Assembly: GCA_963576785.1 (NCBI GenBank)
Contig: OY756139.1
Coordinates: 868,001-932,000 of the forward strand
Direction: 5' to 3'
Length of the DNA: 64,000 bases
Source of the DNA: Chlorophyllum brunneum
Taxonomy: Eukaryota > Basidiomycota > Agaricomycetes > Agaricales > Agaricaceae
The notes beneath the pieces were generated by a model. It saw only the letters and a program-made list of their open reading frames with translations. It ran no database searches and was not told the origin of the DNA. Positions 10,643 to 24,724 of this stretch are shown piece by piece; within the stretch, counting starts at the first letter, position 1, and each line of letters begins with the position of its first letter. Position numbers and translations under genes: made by a program.

Positions 10643-13071
10643 ACCCCTTTGGTCTATCGTTGCTACTGCTGTCGTCGCCGCTTTGTTGCTGATCGATGTT
10701 TGGTGTTGACTAATTGGACGTTCGTTTGTCTTTGGATACCCTTCGCTCGTGCATACACTGTCACTTGCACTCTCCTTTCATACGAGAATTTTCTGTCTCA
10801 TTTCTGTCTGTCCCACACTCCCTATCTCTCTCGTCGCCATGTTTCTTTTCTATCCTCGCTTCTCGTCGAAAACGCGATATATCAAAACCCAAGAAACTAC
10901 CACTCTGTCCTTCAATACAAGTGGATGGAAGATGCTTTTGGCTCCGGGATCCTCCCCCTTCAACAACCTGCATTGTACCCTTACGGCGCCTCGTTGGGTT
11001 TTGCCTTGATCACTTCATCAAAGGTTGGGTCTTTTGGGCTATTGGTTGTGATTGCTTTTATTCCCTTGTCCCCCCTCTCCCATATGATACTTCTGTTACC
11101 TTTTGTCCTTAGTATCATTAGTTTTCGTGATATATTTTCGAATTTTGAATTTCTTTTTTGTTGTTCGTTTCCCGTTCTCGGCTCTCTTTTGGTGGACATT
11201 TTCTCCAGACGCCACCGTCCGCTCTCTTGACAACACACTCCTTCAAAGGCTTAATTTAATTAATAAACCCTTCCTGTCTCCCCCCATGCCCCCCTTTGCT
11301 CTCGTAATCTAAATGTTATCATCTGTAATGGACGTCCTTTCTTAGGGGAACCTTGCTTGACTTCGATTTCTTGCTTGATCCTTCGCAACCTCTTCCTCGT
11401 CGTCCCTTGCCCCACCCTCCCTAATCCTTACCCTTGTTTCGCGACAATCAACGTCGGCATGTTCTCGCTATTCTTGATCTTCATTGCATTGTTGTATCTT
11501 GTGCAGACTTGTTCGGTAGCTCGTCTCTATAATCGCGTCAGGATAATCCTCAAAACCCATGGCCATACGACACAACAACCTGCTTTTCGCTCTCGGGTTC
11601 GCTTCAACACACCCTTTCCTCCCCCGTTTGAAATCTATCATTATTCCCTTGGCTTTTTTTTGGACACCTCCGATCTCCTTATTCGATTTTCATTCCCCGT
11701 TTCAAGTTCAGAGAAGGCTGACGTTCAGTAGTTACTCTGGACTGCATTGATGATGGTAGTGTGTTGTAATTGTTTTCCTATATGAAGTGGTAGGAGAGTA
11801 GGGAAATAGGTACTAGTTACGTTGGCATAATACATGGTCTCCCTGCACCCGCACGCCCGAAGGGGTGGATGATGAAGCTTTGAAGAATGGATGGTTCCGA
11901 ATGGTTAGTTTGGGTTTAGTTAGATTTTCCCCCCCCTGTTGACACCCGGTGGCTTTGTTGTGGCGATATGAAGCTAAGGGGCCATGGAGCAGCTGCTAGG
12001 GCTGTTAGTTTGTATCAGCCACCAAGAAGTCGTATTGATCTCGAAGACTCGGCTATTTCGACTGGGTTTTGACAGGCATGACCTGTTTCCAGCTAAGAGC
12101 CTTCATCCCAAGTCTGCACCTTCGCCACATCTGCGTGTCGTAAGTAGTGGAGACACCTTCTATCACAGAAGTTGGAGAGCGTATGTTCTATGATACCCAG
12201 GGAGGGCCTGGGACACAGAATCCGGAGGCAAATGAACGAGTTGGGTCTCCTGAGCTAGAGGCCCACTAAATTTAACACTAGAGTCGCAGAACGCCGCTCT
12301 CTCCTTACCAGCGCGTCGTGAAACACAAATATAATCAAACACTATCCAAGTTGAGGTACGAGGTGTGGACATCTTTCACCGCCTCCAATTCCAAGTTACA
12401 TACTGTACCTAGATTCTTGTACTAAACCCACCGGAATCCTCAATTTGTCGAGGACCCCGAAGCGCAGCTGCGTCAGAATAACGCCAGACCCCATTGGTGC
12501 AAGCTGGAATTTCCAGTATATACTTCCTAGTAAGTCCGACCTCGGCGCAATAAGTCCACTTCAGCTGCATATACCAATAACCAAAGGAGATAATCGCGGC
12601 TTCATTAGCATGGTCTCCACTGATTAGTTCTATATCCAGCCTGCCCTCGCACCTAATTTATCTCCGGCCACTTGTGTCACCAATGCGCCCAAAGGCTCCA
12701 TCGCATCATCAAGGAATTAATCATACACCAACGCCAAGTGACTAGGGATATTGGGATTAGGGCGACTTGAAATCACTTCAAGCATGAAGACCAACCTCAA
12801 TTCACCTTAGTTCTGGCGTGTACAGATTTCTAGCCTTGCTTGAGCAGCAGTCCATCATTGTTTTTTGTTCGGGAATGTAAATTTGACGAAGAGCTTTGCA
12901 GCCCTTTCGGCCATTAGATATTGTGGAGTACAGGTGGACCGCGGTTTCCGACTGTGACTAACTTTGTTATGCAGATTTTTCCCGAAATACTATTTGCTCT
13001 GCATATATAAACTGGGCGGCCTTGAAACTGGTTATCTCACTTCCAAACGGAATACCCCACCTGGAAACACG
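10643..13071. other. Long intergenic region, no gene recognised
   Basis: About 2.4 kb. The first 1 kb is T/C-rich on the + strand and contains a 193-codon open frame (10649-11230) whose translation is compositionally biased and matches no family I know. I read it as long 3' untranslated sequence of the RRM gene rather than a gene. From about 11.8 to 13.0 kb there is mixed-composition sequence with short chance ORFs. The promoter of the CAP gene lies at the right end. Confidence 0.4.
13004..13010 (+). promoter_or_regulatory. TATA box of the CAP/PR-1 gene
   Basis: TATATAA lies 62-68 bp upstream of the chosen ATG at 13072, a normal distance for a fungal gene with a short leader. It supports 13072 rather than the upstream in-frame methionine at 12964 as the start. 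Confidence 0.6.
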
Positions 13072-13983
13072 ATGAAGCTCGCTCTCACTTCTTTGGTCGC
13101 ACTCGCAGGTCTTGGTCTTGCCACTCCTACCAAACGCGGTGAGCAAATCCCTCTCCCCGCCCTCGGACGATGTGGACGTGGCTGACTGGTCATTCTTTCG
13201 TCCAGATCAATTCTCTGACCAAGCTTTGAGCCTTCACAACTCCAATAGGGCTCACTACGGTGCCAAGCCCCTCAAATACGACAATAACCTTGCTTCTGGG
13301 GCAGCAAGTTACGCTGGCCAATGCCACTACAGCCACAGCGGGTTGGTATAATCACACCTTCATTGAAATATGAAGATGCTAATGGCTTCATGCTATCAGT
13401 GGAAATTACGGCGAGAATCTTGTGAGTAACATACATCGTGCCCTCATTTCTGTGACCAACCATCATCATCACATAGTTTGCTGGAAGCGGCGCTAGTTGG
13501 GGTATTCAGGCTGCCGTTAAGTCATGGATGGATGAAGCTTGTAGGTTTTCGTTTCAGCCACTTCGACATCATCTGTGATTGATACTCCACCCTTCTTCAT
13601 ACAGCGAAGTATGATTGTGAGCGATCCGTTGACACACATGGCGTATGAGTGTTGACATAGAAATAGACAATCATCCTGGCTTTTCGGCAGCTACCGGTCA
13701 CTTCACTCAGGTAGAAGATCTAAAGGTTTTTGATTATCACGAAGGTTGATTATCTCTTGTTTAAAAGGTCGTTTGGAAGGGTACGACCACCCTGGGTTGC
13801 GCTACCCACCATTGCACCACCAATAGTCCATTTGGCTCAGGAGACTGGACCTACATTATTTGCCGCTACACTCCACCTGGAAACGTTCTGGGACAGTTCC
13901 CGTAAGCACCACCACATTAAAAACAAGGATACAATGGTTCTGACACCGTGTTAAATAGTCAGAACGTGGGTCGCCCCCAGTAA
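13072..13983 (+). CDS. Secreted CAP-domain (PR-1/SCP-like) protein
   Basis: Small secreted protein of the CAP superfamily (fungal Pry/PR-1-like), members of which bind sterols or act at the cell surface. The first exon encodes a signal peptide (MKLALTSLVALAGLGLA) followed by a short TPTKR pro-segment ending in a dibasic site. The CAP domain then follows directly: QALSLHNSNRAHYGAKPL, CHYSHSG, GNYGENLF, AAVKSWMDE, the signature GHFTQVVWKGTTTLGCA and the final CRYTPPGNVLGQFP. The metal/active-site-like His and Glu positions (HYSHSG, GENL, GHFTQ) are all present. About eight short exons, some only 20-22 nt long; every join restores the frame and the stop is at 13981-13983. Total length is about 160 residues, so it is the minimal single-domain form without a long Ser/Thr linker. 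Confidence 0.9.
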
Positions 13984-14653
13984 TGCCCCCCGGCTCCAAT
14001 AATATTGACTTCTGTTTCAAACAACATACTTTCTGTAAAACTTCCATAAAGCCAAATTGATATATTCGAGCTCCAACAACCATCGCCGTCTGGAGACGGT
14101 CGCTGTCATAACTATGTGTCTCCGGAAAGGGAATTAATTTACAGCTAAGAGAAGATCAAGAAGACGTCCATTTATCCAGGTTTCGTATAAATAGAGTCCC
14201 TCTCCCGGTCCGGCTTTCTGTCAGGCTCACCACGTCTCCTATATTTTTGCTGACCTTCTTAGTTTAATACCCATATCTAAAATCAACCTGCAGAAGTACT
14301 CAAACATTCATGCATATAAGTCGCAGTCGTTATGAGTGCGGCCGGCATCACTTGATTTTAATGGTGAACTAAGCTAGTTAGAGTGTAGGAGGTTGCTAGA
14401 CAATATTGGTATTGTCATGAAGCTAGCCTAGCATATTTTCCTCAGACTTTTGTAGGGGATGAGGATGCAGTCAATCATACAGCTGGGGATTGCATTTATT
14501 GGTTGAAAAGCTTTTCGCTACTCCACTTGGTAATCTCGTCGAGAATTACTTGAGTTTACATAGCTGTCCTTTAATCATCTCCTGTATTCGATGGGGCATA
14601 ACGTTCCATTATCATTCATTGTCTGTTCACAAGGCCCCATTATGGTGACCGCT
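13984..14653. other. Convergent intergenic region, no gene recognised
   Basis: About 670 bp between the convergent CAP and GMC genes. It contains an isolated TATAAATAG on the + strand (14186-14194), followed by a CT-rich stretch, without a credible downstream ORF. Confidence 0.35.
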
Positions 14654-16988
<2,335 letters not shown>

Positions 16989-17585
16989 CCCCTCGCGTTT
17001 CCCGGCGACCAGAGGGAGAGTGCAAGAAATAAATTAGGGTGTACTATAAAGTTGTGCTCATATACTGTTCGAGACAAGGATTCCCTCGGATGGTATTGAA
17101 GCGAGGTCGTGGGCACGATGTCATCGGATAGACGGATTTCTGTAGGCGACTGCCGATGGGGTGAACCACGCGACATGTGTTGGTCATCGAACATTTGCCA
17201 AGCCGTCCACCGGAGGAGTGAGAGAGCCACTGTTATTTTTAGTTGCCGCGTGAAACGTCATTGCTTCTCTGGGCTACTCGGCCAACGCCGTTCCCATCCG
17301 CATCCGCTTGATGCAGCACCCTCCGACATGTCATAGGGGAAATATACACTGGAAAGGCCGTTGAACAAGGGCCCCTGACGGAAAACGATTCCAACCCCGC
17401 GAAATCATCGGGGAAGCACACACTTCCCATCAAGGTTTGCGAACTGTGGCTTTTCATAGGTTGATGTTCCAGGATTCTCTGATATCAGTTGTTTAGCGAT
17501 TATCCTGCAGATAATTATAGCCAGGCATAAATAAGCAATTCCATGGGGAGTAGTTAGGCCAAACGCTGCCCCCCTCCAGCAATCC
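16989..17585. promoter_or_regulatory. Divergent promoter region between GMC oxidase and membrane protein
   Basis: About 600 bp between two start codons pointing apart. Short ORFs on both strands look like chance. No clear TATA box or repeats noted. Confidence 0.35.
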
Positions 17586-19643
17586 ATGTCCGCAGAAGCC
17601 CCAGTCAACCTCGAGCCCACAATAGGCGCCTATTTCATAGCGGCAATTACATCCGTTGGGTACGTGACTCCAGCCTCCTGGATTACCTGTGAATTGAGCC
17701 CGACGATCAGGCTGCTTGGTGTTGCCACCCTTCAATGCTTCCGATATTTCCTCACCTTCCCGAGAGACCCTCCATTATTGAAGATTACCGTGCGTATCCA
17801 AACCGTCGCTGTTGGTTTTCTGTCCGCTGATAACTGCCTCCAGGTGGCATCTGTCTGGTGAAGACAATTCTTTTTTCAACCCGTTGTCACGTTGCTAATC
17901 ACTAGTGACGCAGGACCCTGGAGTTTATCAAGTCGACCCTGGCCATTCACGGGTCATATAATGTCACCGTAAAACATTGGGGAGAGAGGGCAATCCTTGT
18001 TGACCCTGGATGGTAAGCCCATTCATTTCCATTCAAGCCGACCCCAGGCTGAGCTCGACTAGGAGCCTAAAGGTATGTTAAACTCCGACGTTTTTACAAA
18101 TGTGTTGTATTCAATAACTCACCTTGGCCTGAAGGCGATCCTGATATTCACTGTGAGTATCTGTACTTGTGCTCATCAATCTACACTCACTTCGCCATCA
18201 GCCGTTCATCATCTTCATCGTTCATTTATTCTTTGTGCATAAAGTGTGGATGCGTGAGTATCACTCTTACTAGCCCTGGCGGAGACTCAGCCCATTCATC
18301 TGGATATAGTTCTTCGCAAAAGTCTTATCATTCCAAGCATCTTGGTCAGTCAAGTCACATCCTCTGTGACCGAAAACCGATTTAAACTGTACCCGTCAGG
18401 CTTTATTGTCCCTCGGAGGATTTGGTTCGTTTTTCACTCGACTCAAAACTCCCTAGATCCTGATGTCCCGCCGCTCTGTTCAGCACTCGGTATCGGTGCG
18501 TAGTCGTTATTTTACTTATCGGCGGGAGATGATGAATCATTGGACTAGCCGCATATGTGGAGGCGTAAGTCACAGAGTCATGAGCTTTCCATAAAGAAAC
18601 TCTAACATCTACCCCAAGTGTTTTTGCTAAGGTCTATGAAGATAGTCGTTTCAGCATGACAGATGTATGTGGATCCGATCTGATTTTGTAGAAGAAGATT
18701 GATGGAATTTTTGGACCAGCGATTAACAATGGCAGCTCTGGGCTGTGCACTCGTCGTGGACTGGAGTGTTACGATCTCTCTAGTCACTCTACTTAGAGAG
18801 CAACATTCATCCTTTAGCAGGTTTGTGCTAATTACGCTTTTGACAGTTTCTGTTCTGATGCTGTCACGAAAGAACAAATCGGCTTATCAGGAAGTTGATT
18901 TTCTATACTATCAATATCGGTCTTCTCACAAGGTATGTCATATATAACTTTCTACTCGGGCTCAATTTTGAAATGCGGCAATCAAAGCATTTCGGACCTT
19001 GTTGTCCTAGTATTGGTTGGTGCTTTCCTCCTCTCCTTCACCTACAGGACTAATTACCTATCCTAGCTCAACGTCGATTTCCGTCCCTTCGACGCGCTGT
19101 ACTCGATATCAATCTATGAGATCGTCGGAAACTGTGAGCTTCTGTCACCTGATTTGGAAACAATTTCCCCTGACTCCAACGGTAGTGTATTCCAACTCTT
19201 TACTTGCCTGGTATTACATTCCTTTGCACGTGCTTCGACACCACGACTGAGCTATTCGTAGTTTAAACTCTAGGGTGATGGTCTCCAGCGAGTTGAACAG
19301 GCCACACGACGTCGAACACTCGACTATCGCTTTCGAGCCCAATCCCGCCTCCACGACACGGGTTAGTCATTCTTACCTATTGATCATTCACAAGTTGACT
19401 TGGTCCAGTTTGGGGGATCTACCACTCGCACCGCTACGTCCAAGCAATCGCAGGTGGTTTATCTTTATGTGAGTTCATTTCACGATGTCAAGCCAACGCA
19501 TTGCTCACCCGCTTGCCCCGAATCCTTGGCAGAATACCCAAACCTCGTCACGAGGCGGAGACCCAGGAGAATCAGGAGTGAAATATCCACCGACGGAAGC
19601 GGACATCGACAACCCCGTCAAGTTGGATAATGTTCCACGATAA
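17586..19643 (+). CDS. DUF6534-like multi-pass membrane protein
   Basis: Gene broken into many small exons, best matched to the large basidiomycete family of seven-helix membrane proteins with a DUF6534 domain, whose function is unknown (sometimes suggested to be receptor-like). Recognisable elements in order are the start MSAEAPVNLEPTIGAYFIAA, the LLGVATLQCFRYFLTFPRDP segment after TM1, PFIIFIVHLFFVHKVWM, the domain-typical ALGCALVVDWSVTISLVTLL followed by REQHSSFSR, and the VYSNSLLA motif that ends the last helix. A polar tail (HSTIAFEPN, then GGDPGESGVKYPPTEADIDN) reaches a stop near 19641-19643. Some middle exons are uncertain, so the exact exon chain and the stop should be treated as approximate. 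It could be partly degenerate, although the conserved motifs are all there. Confidence 0.6.
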
Positions 19644-20540
19644 GGCGAGGAATGCTATACTTTATACCCCGCCTCGAGTATATGACTCGATATCATTTCC
19701 ATTGTGTATCATTAGTTCATGTTAGTGTATACAGAGTAATTTTTAACTAATTTCAGCTTGACATATTTGAGCCTCGATCTTAAATAGTGATAACCTCATC
19801 GCACGCGACTTTTTAGTCGATGTAGATGGAAGTTGTAGCTTTCATGGCGGACTGTTACGACCGTTCCATCGGAGAGCTGTTAAGAGCTGTGTTGGTAGGC
19901 CGCGGGACATGTAGACATGGCCCTCTCATGTCATATTCATCTACAACAGCTGGTTGATCGTTATGCGCACCCACCCTTGGACATGTCATTTTTTTTTTTT
20001 TGCCAACGTGTTGCTCACTAACCGTTGGCGAAAATCACTTGGAAACCATCAGCCCCATAATACGACATACTCGAGTGGAAATTCCGCGGTCTCGCGACGC
20101 CACGACCTATAAAACTGAGAGTGACTGGAGGATGGATGGGAAACCACACGATCTCCTTACGAGACACGTCCTTTGACTCTTAAATCCAGCCAAGTGTAGT
20201 TAGTTCCGACACCATCCTCATATACGACACGGAGTCGTTGTCGGTGTTGTCTTTAATAACAACACTGTGAAAATGGGCATCCCATCCTTAAAATCACAAT
20301 GAGCATCCACGTCTTCATCACGGCTGCTGGGTTCAGTCGCCTCATAGAGACTTCTAAAATTAGCACAGGGTCAACCAGGAAAGGCGGGTAATTTGCTAAC
20401 TTTGTTGAAGGGCCTCAAACGGACTAGGAGTGTTTATCCTTCACCTGGCGAGGTAGCGCGGGTGGACAAAATTGGTTATGACTCTATGGTCTACCTAAAA
20501 GCGGGTTTTTTTCCCGGTATACAGTCCCCCTGAGACTTCA
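19644..20540. other. Convergent intergenic region, no gene recognised
   Basis: About 900 bp between the 3' ends of the DUF6534-like gene and the P450 gene. It includes a run of 13 T (about 19989-20001) and an isolated TATAAAA near 20108 with no gene behind it. No coding feature supported. Confidence 0.35.
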
Positions 20541-22639
20541 TTACCCCAGTTCAGAATTCCTCAACATCATCTCAATCTTCTTTGATCGAGGCGTTATCCT
20601 CGCTCTGAATGGTTCGGGATGTCTGTATATCATGAGCAAAATCACACACGCACACACCACCGAAAGGCGATACTCACGACACTAGTCCACTTGAAAACTT
20701 CGGCTCCACTGGCACAATCTTTCCATCCTGATCTGATTCGGGTCCAATATGAAACGCTGCCAAAATCGAAGCAATGGCGATGAACAGGGTCTGATCAGTA
20801 ATAAACCGCCCCGCACACACGCGTCTACCAAAACCTGAGGAGGCTGTGGGGTCTCGGGCGTCCGGGTCCAGTTGACCGTTTTTGAGGAAGCGCTCTGGCA
20901 TGTATCGAGATGGTTCAGGGTATACTTTCGGATCGTGGAGTATTGTCCTACACACCGCGAACGTGTTGGTTATGCGAGCGGTGTATAAGGCACGGCTAGA
21001 CACACCAAGCGCTCCCGATAACCACCGTCCCTTTCGGGATGAAGTAACCATTATACTCATCGTCGTTTATACTCCAATGTGGGACTAAGCTGATCATGAG
21101 CACAGAGAAATCCGGGTACAACGGAGCGGTGCCAACGCACGCACTAAGAGGTATTACGAGATGCCACCTCAATGATTCTTTGACCATCGCATTGATGTAA
21201 GGCAGCGCTCCGCGGTCTTCGTATTCCGGGAGTCGGCCTCCAAGAACGGTGTCCAGCTCTTCTTGTGCCCTTTTCTGTGCTTCAGGATGGCAACACATTG
21301 CGAGAAAGAATGAGTTTATAGTGGATACGAGCTAGCAGATTATTTGAAAGTCAGTTGAGTCCTCTGTTGGTGCATATAGCACATAAGGTGTAAATAACTT
21401 ACTGTGTCGGAGGCACCTACGTCCACGAATTGTGATTGAATTAACTAGGTCGAGCATAGAAGGATTAACGCACTGGAGTACGCAGCGGCCACGGTATTCT
21501 TCGCGATCTCCTCTTCCTCTGCTCTATTTGGCGCATGCACGCTCGGGAGCTCTTCAATTAAACTGGTGGCAATACAAGGAACGGCGGTACCCGTTTTCTA
21601 TGTGAATGCATGGTTATAAATCAGAGCGGGAACCCCAAGTCTATTCCGGCGTAAAAACTCACCATGTTCTGCTTTACATGCTCAAACGGCAAATCCGTTA
21701 CCAGTTTATTAACACTGTCATAATACTCAGCCCACTTCTTCCACCCTGCACCAGGGAACCACCTGGGCACGCGTTTGAGGATTGGTAAAAGTTCCACGAG
21801 AAAGCGCCCTGGAACACCAGCCTCGGTGGCACCTACCATGGCTTCTTCCGCGTTGTGGATGTATGGGTCGTTTTTCTCCTGGACGGAGATGCCATACGAG
21901 ATTTTCATAATGATGGCACCGATAAGACTAATAGATGCATTTGAATGTGGGCATTTTTTAGGGGGGTAGGAAGGGTATCGGGGCGTACGCACTGGCGAGA
22001 GTGGTCCATGAAGTCCTGTGGAGTGTCCAACAAGCGTCGTAAAAAAGCATGGGTTTCTGTCGTCTGGATGTCATTGTATCGAAGTACTTGGTTCGTATTG
22101 AAATATTGATGAAAGGAACGACGATTACGACGCCACCACGAGCCGTAGGGCATCAGAGCAAAGTTGAACGACCACCCCATCCTATGCGACATCCCGTCAT
22201 GCATATGACATTGGCGTTCAATACAAGATACAAGAAGGCACATACATGTCGTTCAGCATGATAAAAGGTGGCCTATCGGAGTAATTGGCCGAACGTTTCT
22301 CAAAAATGTCTTGTACACATCCGGGAGCGCCGAGGAGGAGGAAGGGTTGGCCCAGGACTTCAAAGTAAATCATATCGCCTGCAATCCAATCCCGTAAGCC
22401 TCGGAATGGCTGGGTAAGTCATGCATTACCGTACCATAAACCTTGAACCATTCATCATAAACCAACCAAGGATATTGCAAGGGAAGGCTTGGCAGACTTC
22501 CAATTAAAGCACATCCATTTGGTCCAGGAGGATACGGTCGTCCACGTCGCCTCAAGGCAAGCTGTCTGGCCTTCTGCAGCCACCAGGCAATGCCAATTGC
22601 AAAGATCGCAGGCAAATATAAACACGTGTAGGGGGGCAT
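20541..22639 (-). CDS. Cytochrome P450 monooxygenase
   Basis: Membrane-anchored haem-thiolate monooxygenase acting at the ER. The N-terminus (start at 22639, MPPYTCLYLPAIFAIGIAWW) is a signal-anchor helix followed by the proline-rich hinge YPPGPNG. Further hallmarks are the helix C motif SWWRRNRRSFHQYF, the helix I motif VGASDT (variant of AGxDT), the helix K ExxR in VKESLRW, the PERF motif MPERFLKNG and the haem loop SSGFGRRVCAGRF with the axial Cys. The last exon gives HPEPFRARITPRSKK and ends at 20541-20543. About nine introns. Overall it resembles the O-methylsterigmatocystin oxidoreductase-like P450s expanded in Agaricomycetes, but I do not assign a CYP number. An in-frame ATG at 22696 is possible but would put a polar stretch before the anchor. 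Confidence 0.88.
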
Positions 22640-22938
22640 GGAATGGATGGCGGTGCTGTCACCGTTCGCACTACAGCGAAGGAACACTGGAGTCACTTCG
22701 AGCGGCGAGCTTTAAAACCATTCCGTGAGCACCAATCGAAAGCAATCGAGCTTGAGGCAGTCCAGACCCGAAGTAACGTAGCCCGCTTCTCTAACCGCTC
22801 ACGCCGCTCAGGGAACGACCTGACGTGTCAGTACGTCCTTCTAAACCAGCTCCGTTAGTTCGTTTCTTGGTTAGGTGGCCATACCAATTCCAAACACAAT
22901 TACATCGACGTACATAGAGCACATATTTACTTATTCTT

Positions 22939-24569
22939 TCACGCCCCTCGCCCATGTCGACGCGGTTTTTTACTTGGAGTATGGTGTGTAATTACTTCAT
23001 ACTCGTCGTCCAAATTACTACAAGCTCGGTGACCAGGTTGAAGGAGTAATACATCAGGAGAAGTGTCCAGCATCCACGCATCATCATCATCGGTCTCGTC
23101 AATAGAACTACCGAATAGGCTTTGTGCACTCTGACGTACGCCAAAGAAGTTGATGGATGATGAATCAACGTCAGATTGGAGTTGAGACGCTTTTTGGCTG
23201 ATAACGCGAGGTTTTCGGGGAGTGTCCTCGACAAGAATGACCTCGCTATTTTCGGCCTGGGTCTCGCCATCGAGGTTAACCTGTGGCTCTAAGGCGGTCC
23301 TGATGCCTTTGGACTCTGCCTTTGGCTTTGGTTTGAACGCTCTTGACATGCTGACTTCGCGGTTCAACAAGCGCTTCTTGCCGGGACCCATGCTGACGGA
23401 CCGTTCCCGTTCCTCCCTTTCTTGAGCAAGAGAAACTGAGAGTGAACGGGAACGGGTTCGGGAAAGTAGCTGTGTGTTGGTTTTCGGTGCAATGAGGCTG
23501 GTGGCAGGGGCTGCAGAAGGTCCGCCAGAGTCGGCTTCGGTCAGTTCAGGAGAGGGGGAACGCGATGCAGTCGCAGTATCTGTGTCAGAAAACGGAGAAT
23601 CCGGGAACACCTTCGATCGCAGAAGGGAGCACAACACGGGTAGTTGAGGCTTGAACCTAGTTCCATGAGTGACGGCATCTAAGTGGAACATAGAACCACT
23701 TACATAGTTTCAACAACACATTCGCAGAACAATTGCGCCCAGTCTTTCTCGTCGTGGTTGAGCTTTGGCCCATGCGTTTCCAGGTGACTCGTCAACTGCA
23801 AAATGGACAATTTGTCCATGAAGCTTTCCAACCGCTCGTCAGGAGTAGATGGAAGAGGATCAGTTTCCTTCAGGGAGCGTTTTCTTTTCTTGGACCGGGA
23901 AACGATAGGAGCGGGCCCGGGGAGCGAAAGCTTGGTCATATACAACAAGATTTGGATCTGTACCCTACAAAAAGGTCAATATATGCATCAATGTATGCGC
24001 GAGAGCCATACTTACTCGCGTCTTTCCAGCCGCTCTAGCCATTCCTGCCTCCACCTTTCGTCCACCCAAGGCTCTTGACCCCCAGACTCAAGACCATTAA
24101 ACGGCTTCCTATCGACGCCGGTCTTCTCATGATGCAGCGCATACCACATCATCGTCTCCTCCAATTCTCCGGCGCCACCTCCATCCTGCAGGATTTGTAC
24201 CAGCTCCACGTTGTACTTGTTGGAAATAGCCCGCGTTGTTTGTAGCAAAGGATCCAGTAATGAATGCAGTGAGTGTGCTGATTGGCTGGAGGACGGCAAA
24301 GCAGAAATACGTCGGAGGGACGGAACAAGGAGTTGAAGGGGCATAATAGACTACTGTACATGTCAGTTGCGTGTGATTTGGTGCAGAAGACGTGTAGTGA
24401 CCTGTGGAAGCCAAAGAAATTGAAGATAAGTCAGCGTCACGAAGTGTTCAGGAGATTCCTGGTGCAGGTCAAAGGGATAGTCCAGTGCCACTGATTTTTC
24501 TTGGGCAGTGGTCCAGGGGGTGCCCTCTACTGGCGCGAAGGAGTAGCACGGTTGCTCTACGCTCGCCAT
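22939..24569 (-). CDS. Candidate Sld3/Treslin-domain DNA replication factor
   Basis: Four-exon gene starting at 24569 (MASVEQPCYSFAPVEGTPWT). The central part contains SLLDPLLQTTRAISNKY, a WRQEWLERLERRE helix followed across an intron by VQIQILLYMTKLSLPGP, FMDKLSILQL, and DWAQLFCECVVETMF then LPVLCSLLRSKVFPDSPFSD. This helical layout and the Glu-Val-Gln-Ile-Gln segment resemble the Sld3-Treslin domain of fungal replication initiation factors, which load Cdc45 onto Mcm2-7. The C-terminal 250 residues are low-complexity and basic/acidic (RTRSRSLSVSLAQE, FKPKPK, VILVEDTPRKPR, DETDDDDAW) with many Ser-Pro sites, as expected for a CDK-regulated factor. The assignment rests on remembered family resemblance; a conserved fungal protein of other function remains possible. 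A tRNA gene lies 83 bp upstream on the same strand. Confidence 0.55.
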
Positions 24570-24639
24570 TAGGCATGTGCCAAGATGCGGGCTGCGTAAA
24601 GGACGTGTTGGCGGTCCCGTGACCGCACTTGACAGAGGT

Positions 24640-24644
24640 AAAAA
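24640..24644 (-). terminator. Pol III terminator of tRNA-Thr
   Basis: Run of five T on the minus strand, beginning eight bases after the tRNA 3' end, long enough to stop RNA polymerase III. Confidence 0.6.
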
Positions 24645-24652
24645 TGTAAATT

Positions 24653-24724
24653 TCCTTCTAGCCGACTCGAACGACTGACCTCGTCATTACTAGTGACGCG
24701 CTCTACCAACTGAGCTAAGAAGGA
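24653..24724 (-). tRNA. tRNA-Thr (anticodon AGU)
   Basis: The 72 bases fold as a standard cloverleaf. Acceptor arms are TCCTTCT and AGAAGGA, the D stem GCTC/GAGC has the loop AGTTGGTA, the anticodon stem is CGTCA/TGACG with loop CTAGTAA (anticodon AGT), the variable loop is AGGTC, and the T arm AGTCG-TTCGAGT-CGGCT has one G-T pair. Internal A box (TAGCTCAGTTGG) and B box (GTTCGAGTC) are intact. There is no intron and no encoded CCA. A34 would be read as inosine. Confidence 0.93.

Noticed and set aside
10649..11230. 193-codon open frame after the RRM gene
   Set aside because: It lies in T/C-rich sequence, its translation is rich in Phe, Leu, Ser and Cys without domain pattern, and no continuation by splicing was found; long 3' UTR is more likely.
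19989..20001. Poly-T run as a retrotransposon tail
   Set aside because: No reverse-transcriptase remnant, target-site duplication or truncated gene next to it was seen; simple homopolymer run.
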